Source: a bacterium (GTDB lineage Bacteria; Actinomycetota; Thermoleophilia; Miltoncostaeales; Miltoncostaeaceae). Taken from it: a DNA stretch of 42,844 bases. The notes under the pieces were generated by a model, which saw only the letters and a list, made by a program, of their open reading frames with translations, was not told where the DNA came from and made no database searches. Location: assembly GCA_029977205.1 (NCBI GenBank), contig JAPOLI010000013.1, forward strand, positions 1 through 42,844. Reading direction: 5' to 3'. Shown here in pieces: positions 19,886-28,986 of this stretch. Both the position numbers and the translations under genes were made by a program. The stretch's first letter is position 1. The number at the start of each line of letters is the position of its first letter.

Positions 19886-20643
19886 GGCGCGCGCGAGAGC
19901 AATCGCCGGGCGCGGAGGTCGCCGATGATCGCGGTGCTGAGCGCCCGTGAGATGAGCGCCGTCTTCCGCAGGAACCGGTTGTCCTCGGGCGCCGCGCCCA
20001 CCTCGACGATCACGCGTGATCCGGCCGTGGTGCGGTAGAAGCCGTAGAAGTGGTTCATGCGGCGGTTGGAGTTGGGCGGGATCACTCCGCGGAAGCGCCC
20101 CTGAGCGCCGTTGGCCCGGGTGAAGATGGACTTCAGCGCGATGGCGAGCCGCCGCGCCGTGGTGGCCGAGGTGCGCTCGACGCCCCTGCTCACCGTGGTC
20201 GCCGGAGTGCGGTGCGGGGCGCTGTCGCGGTACGGGGTGGGGCTGCCCGTGCCAGTGCCCTGCCCGTGGTAGTAGTTCTCGTTGCCGCCCCTGATGGCAT
20301 GCCCCACCATGGCGGCGCCGCCCCGCGAGTCGTGATGGATGCTCACGAAGGTGGCCCCGGCGATCCCCAGAGGGCTCACCAGCGCGGGCACCGGACGCGC
20401 GTCGACCCCGGCGGCCCGCAGCCGCCTGATCATCGCATTGCGGACGCGGCGGTTGAACTCCGACTCAGCACCAAAGGGGTTTCCCGATGCGCCGGTCTGG
20501 GCGAGGTATCCGGGCTCGCCGGGGCTGAGGTGCCCGGCCTGCACGATGACCACGGGCCGGGCGGCCGATACGGCGACAGGCACGGCCGGTGCGACGATGG
20601 CCAGGGCGGCGACAACGGCCAGGGCGGTGACGATGGAGCGCAT
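19882..20643 (-). CDS. N-acetylmuramoyl-L-alanine amidase (Amidase_3 family)
   Basis: A 253-residue exported enzyme that cuts the bond between MurNAc and the stem peptide. The signal peptide is at about 1-28. The zinc ligands of the family are visible: His in VQAGH (about 37), Glu in ESEFNRRV (about 60) and His in SIHHDS (about 103). The catalytic Glu is in VIVEVGA near residue 219. It has no cell-wall-binding domain. The start ATG has CATCCT 8 nt upstream, a near match to the TANNNT box. Confidence 0.85.
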   Translation of the reverse strand: MRSIVTALAVVAALAIVAPAVPVAVSAARPVVIVQAGHLSPGEPGYLAQTGASGNPFGAESEFNRRVRNAMIRRLRAAGVDARPVPALVSPLGIAGATFVSIHHDSRGGAAMVGHAIRGGNENYYHGQGTGTGSPTPYRDSAPHRTPATTVSRGVERTSATTARRLAIALKSIFTRANGAQGRFRGVIPPNSNRRMNHFYGFYRTTAGSRVIVEVGAAPEDNRFLRKTALISRALSTAIIGDLRARRLLSRAP

Positions 20644-20761
20644 GGGCGGGCAGGATGCCAGCGCCGCCGGATCACCCCCGCTGTGGGGTTCCGGGTCGCC
20701 CAGCGGCCCACGCGCGGCCGGGTGGGATGGCCACGGGGTGAAGGGGGTAACCCGGTCAGGA

Positions 20762-20767
20762 TACGCT
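20762..20767 (+). promoter_or_regulatory. Candidate -10 box (TACGCT) for leaderless pgsA
   Basis: TACGCT ends 7 nt before the ATG at 20775, and no Shine-Dalgarno sequence is present. Confidence 0.5.
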
Positions 20768-20774
20768 GTGCCCT

Positions 20775-21350
20775 ATGGCCGGTCGTACCGCGATGAACCC
20801 CGCGCTGGCCGTCACCGCGGCCCGGATCGCCCTGATCCCCGTGGTGATGGTGCTCATCCTCATCGACGACGAGGGCGGGCGATACTGGGCGTTCGCCCTC
20901 TACGTGGTGGCCGCGGCGACGGACACCCTTGATGGCTGGCTCGCCCGCTCGCGTGGCGAGGTCACGGTGGCGGGCGCCTTCCTCGATCCGCTGGCCGACA
21001 AGCTGCTGGTCACCGGTGCCCTCCTCTGCCTGATCGAGGTCGGCGAGGTATCGGCATGGGTCGCCATGGTGATCATCACGCGCGAGTTCGCGGTCACCGG
21101 CCTGCGCCTCGTCGCGGTTCGTGAGGACCTCGTGATTCCCGCGAGCAACCTCGGCAAGCTCAAGACACTCAGCCAGAACGTGGCCATCGCGTGGGTGATC
21201 CTGCACATCGCTCCGCAGTGGCAGTACGACGCCCTGCTGTACCTGGCCGTCGCGCTCACCGTCATCTCGGGCGCCTACTACTTCATCATGGCGCGGCGCC
21301 GGCTCTTCGAGGGCCGTGTCCCCGCCCCCGACGCCACCGGAGATCCGTGA
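20775..21350 (+). CDS. pgsA: CDP-diacylglycerol-glycerol-3-phosphate 3-phosphatidyltransferase
   Basis: Makes phosphatidylglycerol phosphate from CDP-diacylglycerol and glycerol-3-phosphate in the cytoplasmic membrane. The 191-residue protein has several membrane segments and the full CDP-alcohol phosphatidyltransferase signature: DTLDGWLARS, then GAFLDPLADK with four metal-binding aspartates. The family includes other CDP-alcohol transferases, but length and the partner gene favour PgsA. The last four bases (GTGA) are shared with the plsY start, so the two phospholipid genes are co-translated. Confidence 0.9.
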   Translation: MAGRTAMNPALAVTAARIALIPVVMVLILIDDEGGRYWAFALYVVAAATDTLDGWLARSRGEVTVAGAFLDPLADKLLVTGALLCLIEVGEVSAWVAMVIITREFAVTGLRLVAVREDLVIPASNLGKLKTLSQNVAIAWVILHIAPQWQYDALLYLAVALTVISGAYYFIMARRRLFEGRVPAPDATGDP

Positions 21351-21955
21351 ACCAGGCTCTCGTCCTCGTCATCGCATACCTGCTGGGGTCCATCCCCTTT
21401 GCCTATCTGGCCGGCCGCCTCAATGGCGTCGACCTGCGCACAGTCGGCAGCGGCAACCTCGGCGCCACGAACGTGTTCCGCACGCTCGGGCGCACGGTCG
21501 GGGTCACCGTCATGGTGCTCGACATCGCCAAGGGCGCGTTCGCGGTGCTCATCGCCCAGTGGGTCGTCGGCGGGCCCTGGTGGCCCATCGCCGCCGGCGC
21601 GCTGGCGATCCTCGGGCACGTCTTTCCGGTGTGGACCGGCTTTCGCGGGGGCAAGGGCGTGGCCGTCGGCGCCGGTGCGCTGCTCGGCCTCGTGCCCGCG
21701 GCGAGCGGCACGCTGATCGTGCTCTGGCTCCTGATCGTCGTGCTCACCCGCTACGTCTCGGTGGCCAGCATCGCGTGCGCCGTCGCCGCCGCCCCGCTCG
21801 CCTGGGCCTTTGGCGCGCCCTGGCCGTACGTGGTCTTCATTGGTCTCGCGGGGCTCTTTGTCATCGTCAGGCACCGCCAGAACATCGTGCGTCTCCTCGG
21901 CGGCACCGAGAACCGCATCCAGCTCGGCCGCAAGGGCGCGCCGGATCCCACCTGA
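21347..21955 (+). CDS. plsY: Acyl-phosphate:glycerol-3-phosphate acyltransferase
   Basis: First acylation step of phospholipid synthesis, using acyl phosphate. A 202-residue polytopic membrane protein with the conserved PlsY loops GSGNLGATNVFRTLG (motif 1), GHVFPVWTGFRGGKGVA (motif 2) and HRQNIVRLLGGTENRI (motif 3). I chose the GTG at 21347 because it overlaps the pgsA stop and gives the standard N terminus; a longer open frame upstream is a shadow of pgsA. A long palindromic element follows within 30 bases. Confidence 0.94.
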   Translation: MNQALVLVIAYLLGSIPFAYLAGRLNGVDLRTVGSGNLGATNVFRTLGRTVGVTVMVLDIAKGAFAVLIAQWVVGGPWWPIAAGALAILGHVFPVWTGFRGGKGVAVGAGALLGLVPAASGTLIVLWLLIVVLTRYVSVASIACAVAAAPLAWAFGAPWPYVVFIGLAGLFVIVRHRQNIVRLLGGTENRIQLGRKGAPDPT

Positions 21956-21981
21956 GTCGCATCGCCCCGCGCTGTCGCGAC

Positions 21982-22185
21982 GCCCGGGGTTCAGCAGTAC
22001 CCCCGCCGAACACGCACGAGAGACAGCAGGCCCGTCACATCGGGGTGGCGGCGATCGCAGCCGGGGATGATGCATGTGCGGCCCCCGCACATGCCAATCC
22101 CGTTTCGGCGAGTGGCCGCCACCCCGGTGTGACGGGCGTGCTGCACTGCTGCGCTACTCGGAGGAGGTCGTGCTGAACCCCGGGC
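21982..22185. repeat. 204-nt nested palindrome (foldback element), unknown type
   Basis: Three inverted repeats share one centre near 22083.5. The outer arms 21982-21996 and 22171-22185 pair perfectly (15 bp). The middle arms 22024-22052 and 22115-22143 pair over 29 positions with one G-G mismatch and one G-T. The inner arms 22072-22081 and 22085-22094 pair perfectly (10 bp, loop CCC). The segments between are partly complementary, for example about 10 of 13 positions next to the outer arms. As RNA it would form one rod of about 100 bp. It lies between convergent plsY and folE2. No transposase, target-site duplication or U tract is visible. Candidates: a miniature foldback transposon, an old inverted duplication, or a structured RNA that also terminates both genes. 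Confidence 0.85.
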
Positions 22186-22209
22186 CCGCCCGGCGCGAGG
22201 CGCTGCGGC

Positions 22210-23199
22210 TCAGGTGCCGCCGTCGAGCCATTCGGCGAGGCTGAGGTGACGGGCGGCGTGCTGGCCGCCGGCGACCTCAGCGCGCATCTCCCCGAGTAGG
22301 CCGTGGCGCCCGGCCTCGACGTCGTGGGTGTGGATCGTCTCGTAGTTCTCCTGGTGCGCGGAGACGAAGGCGCCGTCGGGCAGATCGGGGAAGCGCTCGA
22401 TCAGCCCCGCGATCATCTCGCGCACGGAGTCCTCGACGAAGCGCGGGCGCCGGTGGGCCCGGTCGACCACGTACAGCTCATCGGGGCGCTTGAGGAGTTC
22501 GTAGATCTCCGAGGACATGCCGTCCTCCACGATCTCGATGAGCGTATCGGCGGCCACCTCGCGGCCGTCGGGGCTGCCCACGATCAGGGTTCCGCGCGCC
22601 CGCTGGTTGTGGGTGGCGACGGGCACGCGGGCGATGATCCGGTCGATTTCCTCCGAGGTGAAGCCGTCATCTGCGAGGGCCGCCTCGGCCTGTTCGCGCA
22701 CAAGGCCCTGGGCGCACGGGCACGCGTTCATCCCCTGGGCCGACACGCCGACCGCTCGCCGGCTGCTGCCGACGCGCGCGGCGGCGGTACCGATGAGGCC
22801 ATACATCTCCTGCGTGGCCACGTCGGTCACGGGCGTGCGCTTCTCCACCGGGTACCGGGCCCGGATGGTGGCCATGCCCCGGACGGCGCCCTGGCGCTCG
22901 ACGACGCAGCGGGCGATGTCCTCGGCGAGCGCTTCGATGGCCACGGCCTCGTCGATGAGCACCGAGTCGATGGCCTCATTGACCTCCTCCTCGAAGCGCG
23001 ACATGTGGACGCCCTTCTGGTCGGGGTCGAGGTCCACGACGCACTCGACCGTTGCGTCCATGTAGTGCTCCGACCCGCCGAAGGCCAGGCGGATCGCCTT
23101 GGCCGAACGCGACACGCCCGCGCTCGACAGGCCGATGCGCGTGGCTGGGGAGGCCTCCTGGAGGTCCTCGGAGAATTCGATGGGGTGGTTGCTGGTCAT
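22210..23199 (-). CDS. folE2: GTP cyclohydrolase FolE2 (type IB)
   Basis: Converts GTP to 7,8-dihydroneopterin triphosphate for folate or related pterins. The 329-residue length is usual for GCYH-IB. Features include the metal-ligand cysteine region MNACPCAQGLVREQ, the THNQRARGTL histidine segment and a C-terminal SAHQENYETIHTHD stretch. I chose the ATG at 23199 (MTSNHPIEF), with GAGGAC about 7 nt before it; an upstream start would add 24 Arg-rich residues. It follows bolA and grxD with an 11-nt gap, so it is the third gene of that operon. FolE2 enzymes can use metals other than zinc. Confidence 0.92.
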   Translation of the reverse strand: MTSNHPIEFSEDLQEASPATRIGLSSAGVSRSAKAIRLAFGGSEHYMDATVECVVDLDPDQKGVHMSRFEEEVNEAIDSVLIDEAVAIEALAEDIARCVVERQGAVRGMATIRARYPVEKRTPVTDVATQEMYGLIGTAAARVGSSRRAVGVSAQGMNACPCAQGLVREQAEAALADDGFTSEEIDRIIARVPVATHNQRARGTLIVGSPDGREVAADTLIEIVEDGMSSEIYELLKRPDELYVVDRAHRRPRFVEDSVREMIAGLIERFPDLPDGAFVSAHQENYETIHTHDVEAGRHGLLGEMRAEVAGGQHAARHLSLAEWLDGGT

Positions 23200-23210
23200 G
23201 CGCGCTGTCC

Positions 23211-23549
23211 TCAGGCGGGCAGCATCTGCTGCAACTCGCCGTCCTGGAAGAGTTCGGTGACGATGTCGCATCCGCCCACCAGCGTGCCGTCGACGAAGAG
23301 CTGGGGGATCGTCGGCCAGTCGGACCAGCCGGAGAGCACCATGCGCACGCGAGGGTCCTCGAGGATGTTGCGCGCGCCGTACTCGACGCCGAGGTGATCG
23401 AGGATCTGCACGACGCGCATCGAGAACCCGCAGGCCGGCGCGTCGGGCGTGCCCTTCATGTAGAGGAACACGCGGTTGGCCGCGACCTCCGCCTTGATCT
23501 GGTCGAGGATCTGCTCCTCGGTCATCGTGCTGACGTCGCTGCTCATCAT
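23211..23549 (-). CDS. grxD: Monothiol glutaredoxin (CGFS type, Grx4/GrxD)
   Basis: A 112-residue monothiol glutaredoxin with the active-site motif CGFS in APACGFSMRVVQ and the downstream WPTIPQLFVDG (cis-Pro) and GGCDI glutathione-binding segments. CGFS glutaredoxins hold [2Fe-2S] clusters with glutathione and partner with BolA. Here the ATGATG start overlaps the bolA stop, and folE2 follows. As mycothiol-type actinobacteria lack glutathione in many lineages, the thiol used here is open. Confidence 0.93.
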   Translation of the reverse strand: MMSSDVSTMTEEQILDQIKAEVAANRVFLYMKGTPDAPACGFSMRVVQILDHLGVEYGARNILEDPRVRMVLSGWSDWPTIPQLFVDGTLVGGCDIVTELFQDGELQQMLPA

Positions 23550-23779
23550 GCCTCCGGAGCCCGCGTCTTCAGCGCGAGCGCGTGGATCTGGCCGTCATCG
23601 ATGCGCGCCTGGACGGCGGCGTACACGGCCTTGTGCTGGTTGATTCGGCTCATGCCCTCGAACTGCGGGGCGATCACCACCGCCGACAGGTGGTCTCCGC
23701 CGCCATGGTCCTGCACGTCCACCTGCGCTCCGGGGAGCGCGGTTTCGATCATGGCACGGATCTCGTCGAGGTCTGCCAT
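23546..23779 (-). CDS. bolA: BolA-family protein
   Basis: A 77-residue BolA/IbaG-like protein. The HGGGDHLSAVVIAPQFEGMSRINQHKAVYA core contains the conserved histidines, and the C terminus IHALALKTRAPE matches the family. BolA proteins bind CGFS glutaredoxins around a shared [2Fe-2S] cluster; that partner gene overlaps this one. It is first in the bolA-grxD-folE2 operon, and the ATG has TATCCT 7 nt upstream with no Shine-Dalgarno sequence. Confidence 0.92.
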   Translation of the reverse strand: MADLDEIRAMIETALPGAQVDVQDHGGGDHLSAVVIAPQFEGMSRINQHKAVYAAVQARIDDGQIHALALKTRAPEA

Positions 23780-23786
23780 GTGCGGG

Positions 23787-23792
23787 AGGATA
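23787..23792 (-). promoter_or_regulatory. Candidate -10 box (TATCCT) for leaderless bolA-grxD-folE2
   Basis: TATCCT on the minus strand ends 7 nt before the bolA ATG at 23779. Confidence 0.5.
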
Positions 23793-23797
23793 GGCCC

Positions 23798-25819
23798 TCA
23801 GGCGCTCCGGAGCGCCGAGAGCAGTGCCTCGGGGTCCACCGCCGGTGCCTGGCATGTGAAGCCGCTGCACGCGTAGGCGGCGGGCGCTCCGTCGACCAGC
23901 GGCCGCCCCGCGAGGAGCGGAGCGGCCGCCGCCGCCCGGGGGTCCGCCGGGTCGCCCGCGGCGATCACCGCATATGGCCCGGTGAGCATCCGCGCGGCAT
24001 CCACCAGGGCCACCGTGCGGGGATCGTCGAGGGGGCCCGCGACCGCCACCTCGACGGGCCGCGAGGCAAGGAGATCCGCCGTTGCGAGTGCCCGTCCGAA
24101 CGCCTGCGGCCATCGCTGGGCCTGCGCGGACACCAGGGCCACGGCGCCAGCCGCGGCGTCGCGGTAGGACGCCTCGCCCGTGAGAAGGTGCAGTCGTGCG
24201 AGCACCCAGGCGGCCTGCGAGTTTCCGGAGGGCGACGGATGGTCCTCGAGGTCGCGGGTGCGCGCGATGAGGGCGGGGGCATCTGCGCCCGACATGAAGA
24301 AGCCCGCCCCGGAGGGATCGGCGAAGAGGGCCAGCATGGCATCGGCCAGCCCGCGGGCGGCCTGGAGCCACGTCGGATCGAAGTCGGCCGCGTACAGGGC
24401 GAGTAGGCCATCGACCATGTCGGCGTGGTCCTCGAGCGAGCCGAGGTGCCGGGCCCGGCCACCCGCGTGCACCCGCATGAGGCGGCCATCCACCATCAGT
24501 GCCCCGAGGACGAAATGCGCGGCGTCGCGCGCCGCGTCGATCCAGTCGTCGCGCCGCAGGCCCATTCCGGCCTCCGCCAGTGCGCCGATGGCGAGGCCGT
24601 TCCATGACGCGATGACCTTGTCATCGCGGGACGGCGCGGGCCGCTGCGCGCGCGCCGCGTACAGGGAGGCGAGTGCCCCGGGCGCGACCTCGATGTCGGG
24701 CGCCACCACGCGCAGGATGCTCCGACCCTCGAAGTTCCCGCGCTCGCTCACGCCGAAGCGCGCGATGACCGCCTCGGCGTCCGCGCCACTCAGCACCTCG
24801 CGGATCTCGGCAGGAGTCCAGGTGAAGTACGCGCCCTCGCCACCGGGTGAGTCGGCGTCCTGCGCCGCGGCGAACCCGCCGCCGTCCACGCGCATCTCGC
24901 CCAGCAGGTACGCGGCGATCCGCTCGGCCACGAGGGCATGGTGCGCGGCCCCGGTGAGGCGCGCGGCCGCGGCGTAGTCGCGGAGCAGCAGGGCGTTGTC
25001 GTAGAGCATCTTCTCGAAGTGGGGCACGAGCCAGATGTCGTCCACCGCGTAGCGATGGAACCCGCCGCCCACCTGGTCGCACACGCCGCCGGAGGCCATG
25101 GCATCGAGCGTTCCCACCGCCATGGCGAGGGCGTCTCCGTGCGGATCGCGACCAGCCCAGTGACGACGCAGCAGGAGGTCGAGCACCACGGATGGCGGGA
25201 ACTTCGGGGCGCCCCCGAAGCCGCCGTGGGCATCGTCGTACAGGTCGCCGAGGCGCGCGACCGCCTGCGCGACTGCGTCCTCAGAGGGTGGCGCACCGGG
25301 CACCTCCACCACTGACTCCTGCCGGATGCCGTCGACGAGGGTCGACGCCTGGCGCATCACCTGCTCGCGGCGCTCGCGCCAGGCCTCCGCCACGCCATCC
25401 AGCACCTGCATGAAGGACGGCATGCCGTGTCGCGGCTCGGGTGGGAAGTACGTGCCTGCCCAGAACGGTTCACCCGCCGGGGTGAGGAAGACCGTCATCG
25501 GCCAGCCGCCGTGCCCGGCCATCGCCATGGTGGCCTGCATGTAGAGCGCGTCCACGTCGGGCAGCTCCTCGCGGTCCACCTTCACGCAGGTGAACATGGC
25601 GTTCATCGCGCGCGCGGTGGCTGGGTCCTCGAAGGACTCGTGGGCCATGACGTGGCACCAGTGGCACGACGAATAGCCGACCGAGAGCAGCACAGGCACA
25701 TCGCGATCCCGTGCGTCGGCGAAGGCGGCGGGGCCCCATGGCCACCAGTCCACCGGGTTTTCTGCGTGCTGCCGGAGGTAGAGCGAGGCCTCGTCGGCCA
25801 GTCGGTTGCGTCCCCCCAT
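23798..25819 (-). CDS. DUF255 / YyaL-SSP411 thioredoxin-domain protein
   Basis: A 673-residue protein. The N-terminal thioredoxin-like domain begins with [21 protein letters not shown] and has the redox motif C52-H-W-C55 in SSCHWCHVM. The remainder is an alpha/alpha-barrel resembling N-acylglucosamine 2-epimerases and glycoside hydrolases ([30 protein letters not shown]). Its biochemical role is not settled. I chose the ATG at 25819 because it gives the family N terminus; the frame is open for another 358 codons upstream, but that DNA is the divergent J-domain gene on the other strand. Confidence 0.9.
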   Translation of the reverse strand: MGGRNRLADEASLYLRQHAENPVDWWPWGPAAFADARDRDVPVLLSVGYSSCHWCHVMAHESFEDPATARAMNAMFTCVKVDREELPDVDALYMQATMAMAGHGGWPMTVFLTPAGEPFWAGTYFPPEPRHGMPSFMQVLDGVAEAWRERREQVMRQASTLVDGIRQESVVEVPGAPPSEDAVAQAVARLGDLYDDAHGGFGGAPKFPPSVVLDLLLRRHWAGRDPHGDALAMAVGTLDAMASGGVCDQVGGGFHRYAVDDIWLVPHFEKMLYDNALLLRDYAAAARLTGAAHHALVAERIAAYLLGEMRVDGGGFAAAQDADSPGGEGAYFTWTPAEIREVLSGADAEAVIARFGVSERGNFEGRSILRVVAPDIEVAPGALASLYAARAQRPAPSRDDKVIASWNGLAIGALAEAGMGLRRDDWIDAARDAAHFVLGALMVDGRLMRVHAGGRARHLGSLEDHADMVDGLLALYAADFDPTWLQAARGLADAMLALFADPSGAGFFMSGADAPALIARTRDLEDHPSPSGNSQAAWVLARLHLLTGEASYRDAAAGAVALVSAQAQRWPQAFGRALATADLLASRPVEVAVAGPLDDPRTVALVDAARMLTGPYAVIAAGDPADPRAAAAAPLLAGRPLVDGAPAAYACSGFTCQAPAVDPEALLSALRSA

Positions 25820-25911
25820 GCATGCGATGCTCGCACCGCCGCGCGTGCTGGCGCCCGCGAGCGGGACGCGGGCCGACGGCTCGGCCTGTCGGGGCCGCCC
25901 CAGGGCTGCAC

Positions 25912-25917
25912 TAGCGT
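25912..25917 (+). promoter_or_regulatory. Candidate -10 box (TAGCGT) for a leaderless transcript
   Basis: TAGCGT ends 7 nt before the GTG at 25925; no Shine-Dalgarno sequence is present. Confidence 0.5.
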
Positions 25918-25924
25918 TCGCGTC

Positions 25925-26992
25925 GTGGACGATCCCTTCGCACGAGCAGCGGGCGCCCAGCCGCCCCGCGGTGATGCGGCCCGCTGGCGTCAGGTCGCGC
26001 TGCTCGCCGTGGCCGCGTCCCTGGGCGATCGGGACGCGCGTCCCCGCCTGGCCGCGGCCCTGCAGTCGCTCGATCACCCCGTCGAGGCCGGTCGCGCGCT
26101 CACGGCAGCGCCCGATGATGATCCCTGGACGCGATGGTGGGCTGTGCTGGCCGTGGGGCAGGGCGAGGGCGCGGAGGGCCTCGACGCCGCGCTGGCCGCC
26201 GCACGCGCGGTGGCTCCGGATGGTCCTGACGGCCGGGAGGTCGCCCGCCGCCTCGACGACCTGGCGGCCGAGCTCTCCGCGCTGCGGGGCGACGCCGACG
26301 CCGACGCGCGCGCGCTCCTCGGCCATCGTGCCCAGCCGGATCGCCGGGTCATGCTCGCCGGCCGATCGAGCGCTGCCTTCATCGTCGACCCGTCGTGGGA
26401 GTCGCTCTCGCTCGTGCGCCTTGCCCCGTCGGACGGGCCGTCGATGTCGAACTCCGCGCATCACCGCCTCGACGAGGTCATCGCGCTCGTGCGCCAGGGG
26501 CAGTCGGGGCAGGGGCGCGTCGTGCCCGGCGATGCCCCCACCGCCGCCGATCCCGACGTGATGCTGGAGCTCCTGCGACAGGACTCGGCGTCGCGTGACC
26601 GCGCGCTGGCGTCCCTGGCCGAGGAGGTGCGGGAGGAGCGCGCGCGGTTGGCAGAGCGCCAGCAGGCGATGGATGATGAATGGGGCGACATCCAGGCGGA
26701 GAAGGCCCGCCTGCGCACGTTGGCCCAGGGCCTGCTCGAGAAGCAGCAGTCGGCCAGCGTCTCGGCCCCCACCAGTGCCGCCGAGGCCGCGGACCTGCTG
26801 GGCCTCGGCCCACGGCCGTCGCCGGATGAGGTGGAGCGCGCCTGGCGCCGTCAGGTGGCCCGCTGCCACCCCGATCGCGTCGCCGACCTGCACCCCGATC
26901 TCCAGGAGCGCGCCGTGGGGATGACCGTCGCGCTCAACGCGGCGAGAGAGATCCTGCTGGGGACACCGTCCCCGGCGCGCGGCCGGCGCTGA
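25925..26992 (+). CDS. Protein with C-terminal J (DnaJ-like) domain
   Basis: A 355-residue soluble protein. The N-terminal 120 residues are Ala/Leu-rich repeated helices, possibly HEAT-like. A central charged coiled coil (about 220-275) follows. A C-terminal J-domain-like module has the HPD motif at about 315-317 in [18 protein letters not shown], after the [22 protein letters not shown] helix. A J domain at the C terminus, as in DjlA-type co-chaperones, suggests it recruits an Hsp70 to some client. The GTG start is supported by TAGCGT 7 nt upstream. An in-frame upstream extension covers the divergent DUF255 gene and is rejected. Confidence 0.72.
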   Translation: MDDPFARAAGAQPPRGDAARWRQVALLAVAASLGDRDARPRLAAALQSLDHPVEAGRALTAAPDDDPWTRWWAVLAVGQGEGAEGLDAALAAARAVAPDGPDGREVARRLDDLAAELSALRGDADADARALLGHRAQPDRRVMLAGRSSAAFIVDPSWESLSLVRLAPSDGPSMSNSAHHRLDEVIALVRQGQSGQGRVVPGDAPTAADPDVMLELLRQDSASRDRALASLAEEVREERARLAERQQAMDDEWGDIQAEKARLRTLAQGLLEKQQSASVSAPTSAAEAADLLGLGPRPSPDEVERAWRRQVARCHPDRVADLHPDLQERAVGMTVALNAAREILLGTPSPARGRR

Positions 26993-27037
26993 ACCGCAGG
27001 CCCACCGCGGCTCGCGGGGCGCCCACGCCCGCCATGG

Positions 27038-27283
27038 TCAGTCCCAGTCGTCCTCCACCGCGAGGCGGGCGTACTCGCGCCATTCGCCGAGGATGGTGCG
27101 CACGTCGCGCGGATGGATGCCGGGATGAAGCCGCGTGATCAGGTCGACCGCCATGCCGTCCGCATTGCGCACGGGCGGGTCCTGCAGCTCGTTGAGGACG
27201 GTCCAGACGTCATCCTCGTGCAGGCCGGGTCGCTCGCCGAGGATGAAGGCCGCGGCCTCGCCCAGGTCGAGCTCGTCGTCCAT
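27038..27283 (-). CDS. Small acidic helical protein downstream of the acyl-CoA ligase
   Basis: An 81-residue acidic protein, mainly helical, ending in VEDDWD. Two similar helical units (LHEDDVWTVLNEL and IHPRDVRTILGEW) suggest an internal duplication around a D-V-x-T-(I/V)-L core. The ATG overlaps the stop of the upstream ligase (TGATG), so the two are co-expressed. I recognise no family. Confidence 0.6.
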   Translation of the reverse strand: MDDELDLGEAAAFILGERPGLHEDDVWTVLNELQDPPVRNADGMAVDLITRLHPGIHPRDVRTILGEWREYARLAVEDDWD

Positions 27284-28914
27284 CAGGCGCTGATGGTCGG
27301 ACCGCTTGCGACGCGGTCGTACACGTCGTCGCCCAGGCCCATCTCGCGCAACTCCACCTTGCGGACGCGCTCGGTAGGCGTCTTGGGGAGGTGCTCCATG
27401 AAGCGCACGTACCGCGGGACCGCGAAGTAGGGCATCTTGTCGCTGCAGTAGGTGAGCAGCTCGTGCGGGTCGGGCACTCCCTCACGGGGCACGACGCAGA
27501 TGAGGATCTCCTGCTCCGACCCCGCGCCCTCGCTGGCGGCGACGCCCACCGCCGCGGCCTCGAGCACGCCCGGGTGCGATGCCACGATCCGCTCGACCTC
27601 CATCGACGACACGTTCTCGCCACGGCGGCGGATGTAGTCCTTCACGCGGTCCTTGAAGTAGAGGTAGCCCTCCTCGTCCATCACCCCGAGGTCGCCGGTG
27701 TGGAGCTTCAGGTTCTTGAAGTCCTCGGCGGTCTTCTCGGGCATGCCCGCGTACGCGCGCATGACGATGTTGGGCAGCTTCATGTCCACCACGATCTCGC
27801 CGGGTTCCCCCGGGGGCAGGGGCAGGTCGGTGCCGGGCTGCACCACGCTCACCACGAACCCGGGACTGGCCTTTCCACACGACCCGGGCTTCTCGATGCC
27901 GGGTGGCACGTAGGTGACCATGCCGGTCTCGGTGAGCCCGTACCCCTCGTGCCAGCGGATGCCGAAGCGCTCCTTGAACTCGTAATAGATGTCCTTGGGC
28001 GCCGGCATCGCCATGATGCGACGCACCGAGTGGGCGCGATCGTGCTCGCCAGGCTCGGTGTTCCAGATGAAGTAGTTCATGGCGCTGACGGTGTTGAGGA
28101 TCGTCGCCCCGCAGTCAGTGACCTCGCGCCAGAAGTTGGTGGACGAGTAGCGGGCCGAGAGCTGGATGCGCGCGCCGGCGATCAGCGCCGGGTAGCAGTT
28201 GAGCACCTGGGCGTTGCTGTGGAACAGGGGGAGGCACGTGTAGAAGACGTCCTCCTCGGTCACCCCGCACACCTCGATGTACGTGCGGCCCGAGAAGTAG
28301 TCGGATGCGTGCTGCTTGATCACCCCCTTGCTGCGCCCCGTCGTGCCGGACGTGAACATGATGCGCGCATCGTCCACCCAGCCGACCTCCACCCCGGGGT
28401 CGGAATCCGGCGCATCCTCGAGCACTGCGAACGGCTCGTGCACGACGCCGGGATCGGGACCGTGAGGGGCGCCGGATGACCAGATGAACACATGCTCGAG
28501 CACGGGCAGTTCATCGGCTACGTGGTCGAGGCGGTCGAGCAGGTCGTCCGAGATGACGAGGAAACGCGACTGGGGGAGGTTGATGACCCATGAGAGGAAG
28601 TCGCCGCGGTAGGCGAGGTTGATCGGCGATTGAACCCCGCCTGCGCGCAGGATCCCGAACCAGAGCGCCACCTGGTCAACGGAGTTGGGCATGAGCGTGC
28701 TCACGCACTCGCCCTTCTGGAGGCCGCGCGCGATGAGGGCGTTGGCGATGCGATTGGCACGTGCATCGATCTCGCCGTAGGTGGTCCAGTCGCCGTCGCC
28801 GAACCGGATGTACGGGCGATCCGGGTGCTCCTCGGCGCGCTCGCGGAGGATCCTGGGGAGGACCCACCCCGTGACGTCCTCCTTCGTGTACCAGTCACTC
28901 CACTCGGCGGTCAT
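27283..28914 (-). CDS. Acyl-CoA synthetase (AMP-forming), CaiC-like
   Basis: A 543-residue member of the ANL superfamily that activates a carboxylate through an acyl-adenylate to its CoA thioester. The P-loop-like motif [16 protein letters not shown] is near residue 195, followed by the A5 motif [10 protein letters not shown], the A7-A8 region [20 protein letters not shown] and a C-terminal [14 protein letters not shown]. The overall pattern is closest to crotonobetaine/carnitine-CoA ligases and medium-chain acyl ligases; the substrate is not determinable. I chose the ATG at 28914 (MTAEWSDWY) because TACCCT lies 6 nt upstream; the longer frame runs into rpmG on the other strand. Confidence 0.88.
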   Translation of the reverse strand: MTAEWSDWYTKEDVTGWVLPRILRERAEEHPDRPYIRFGDGDWTTYGEIDARANRIANALIARGLQKGECVSTLMPNSVDQVALWFGILRAGGVQSPINLAYRGDFLSWVINLPQSRFLVISDDLLDRLDHVADELPVLEHVFIWSSGAPHGPDPGVVHEPFAVLEDAPDSDPGVEVGWVDDARIMFTSGTTGRSKGVIKQHASDYFSGRTYIEVCGVTEEDVFYTCLPLFHSNAQVLNCYPALIAGARIQLSARYSSTNFWREVTDCGATILNTVSAMNYFIWNTEPGEHDRAHSVRRIMAMPAPKDIYYEFKERFGIRWHEGYGLTETGMVTYVPPGIEKPGSCGKASPGFVVSVVQPGTDLPLPPGEPGEIVVDMKLPNIVMRAYAGMPEKTAEDFKNLKLHTGDLGVMDEEGYLYFKDRVKDYIRRRGENVSSMEVERIVASHPGVLEAAAVGVAASEGAGSEQEILICVVPREGVPDPHELLTYCSDKMPYFAVPRYVRFMEHLPKTPTERVRKVELREMGLGDDVYDRVASGPTISA

Positions 28915-28920
28915 GCGCGG

Positions 28921-28955
28921 AGGGTACCGGCCCTGCCAGGGCGCTGTGGTACCTT
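28921..28955. promoter_or_regulatory. Divergent -10 boxes for acyl-CoA ligase and rpmG
   Basis: Minus strand: TACCCT (complement of 28921-28926), 6 nt before the ligase ATG. Plus strand: TACCTT (28950-28955), about 31 nt before the rpmG GTG, which has its own Shine-Dalgarno sequence. Neither has a clear -35 element. Confidence 0.4.
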
Positions 28956-28986
28956 CCCGAGCCCGCCAACGACCGGAGGCTTCCCT

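Noticed and set aside
25820-26893. N-terminal extension that would make the DUF255 protein 1031 residues long
   Set aside because: The extension is antisense to the J-domain gene, whose own start has a leaderless signature. The family N terminus begins at 25819.
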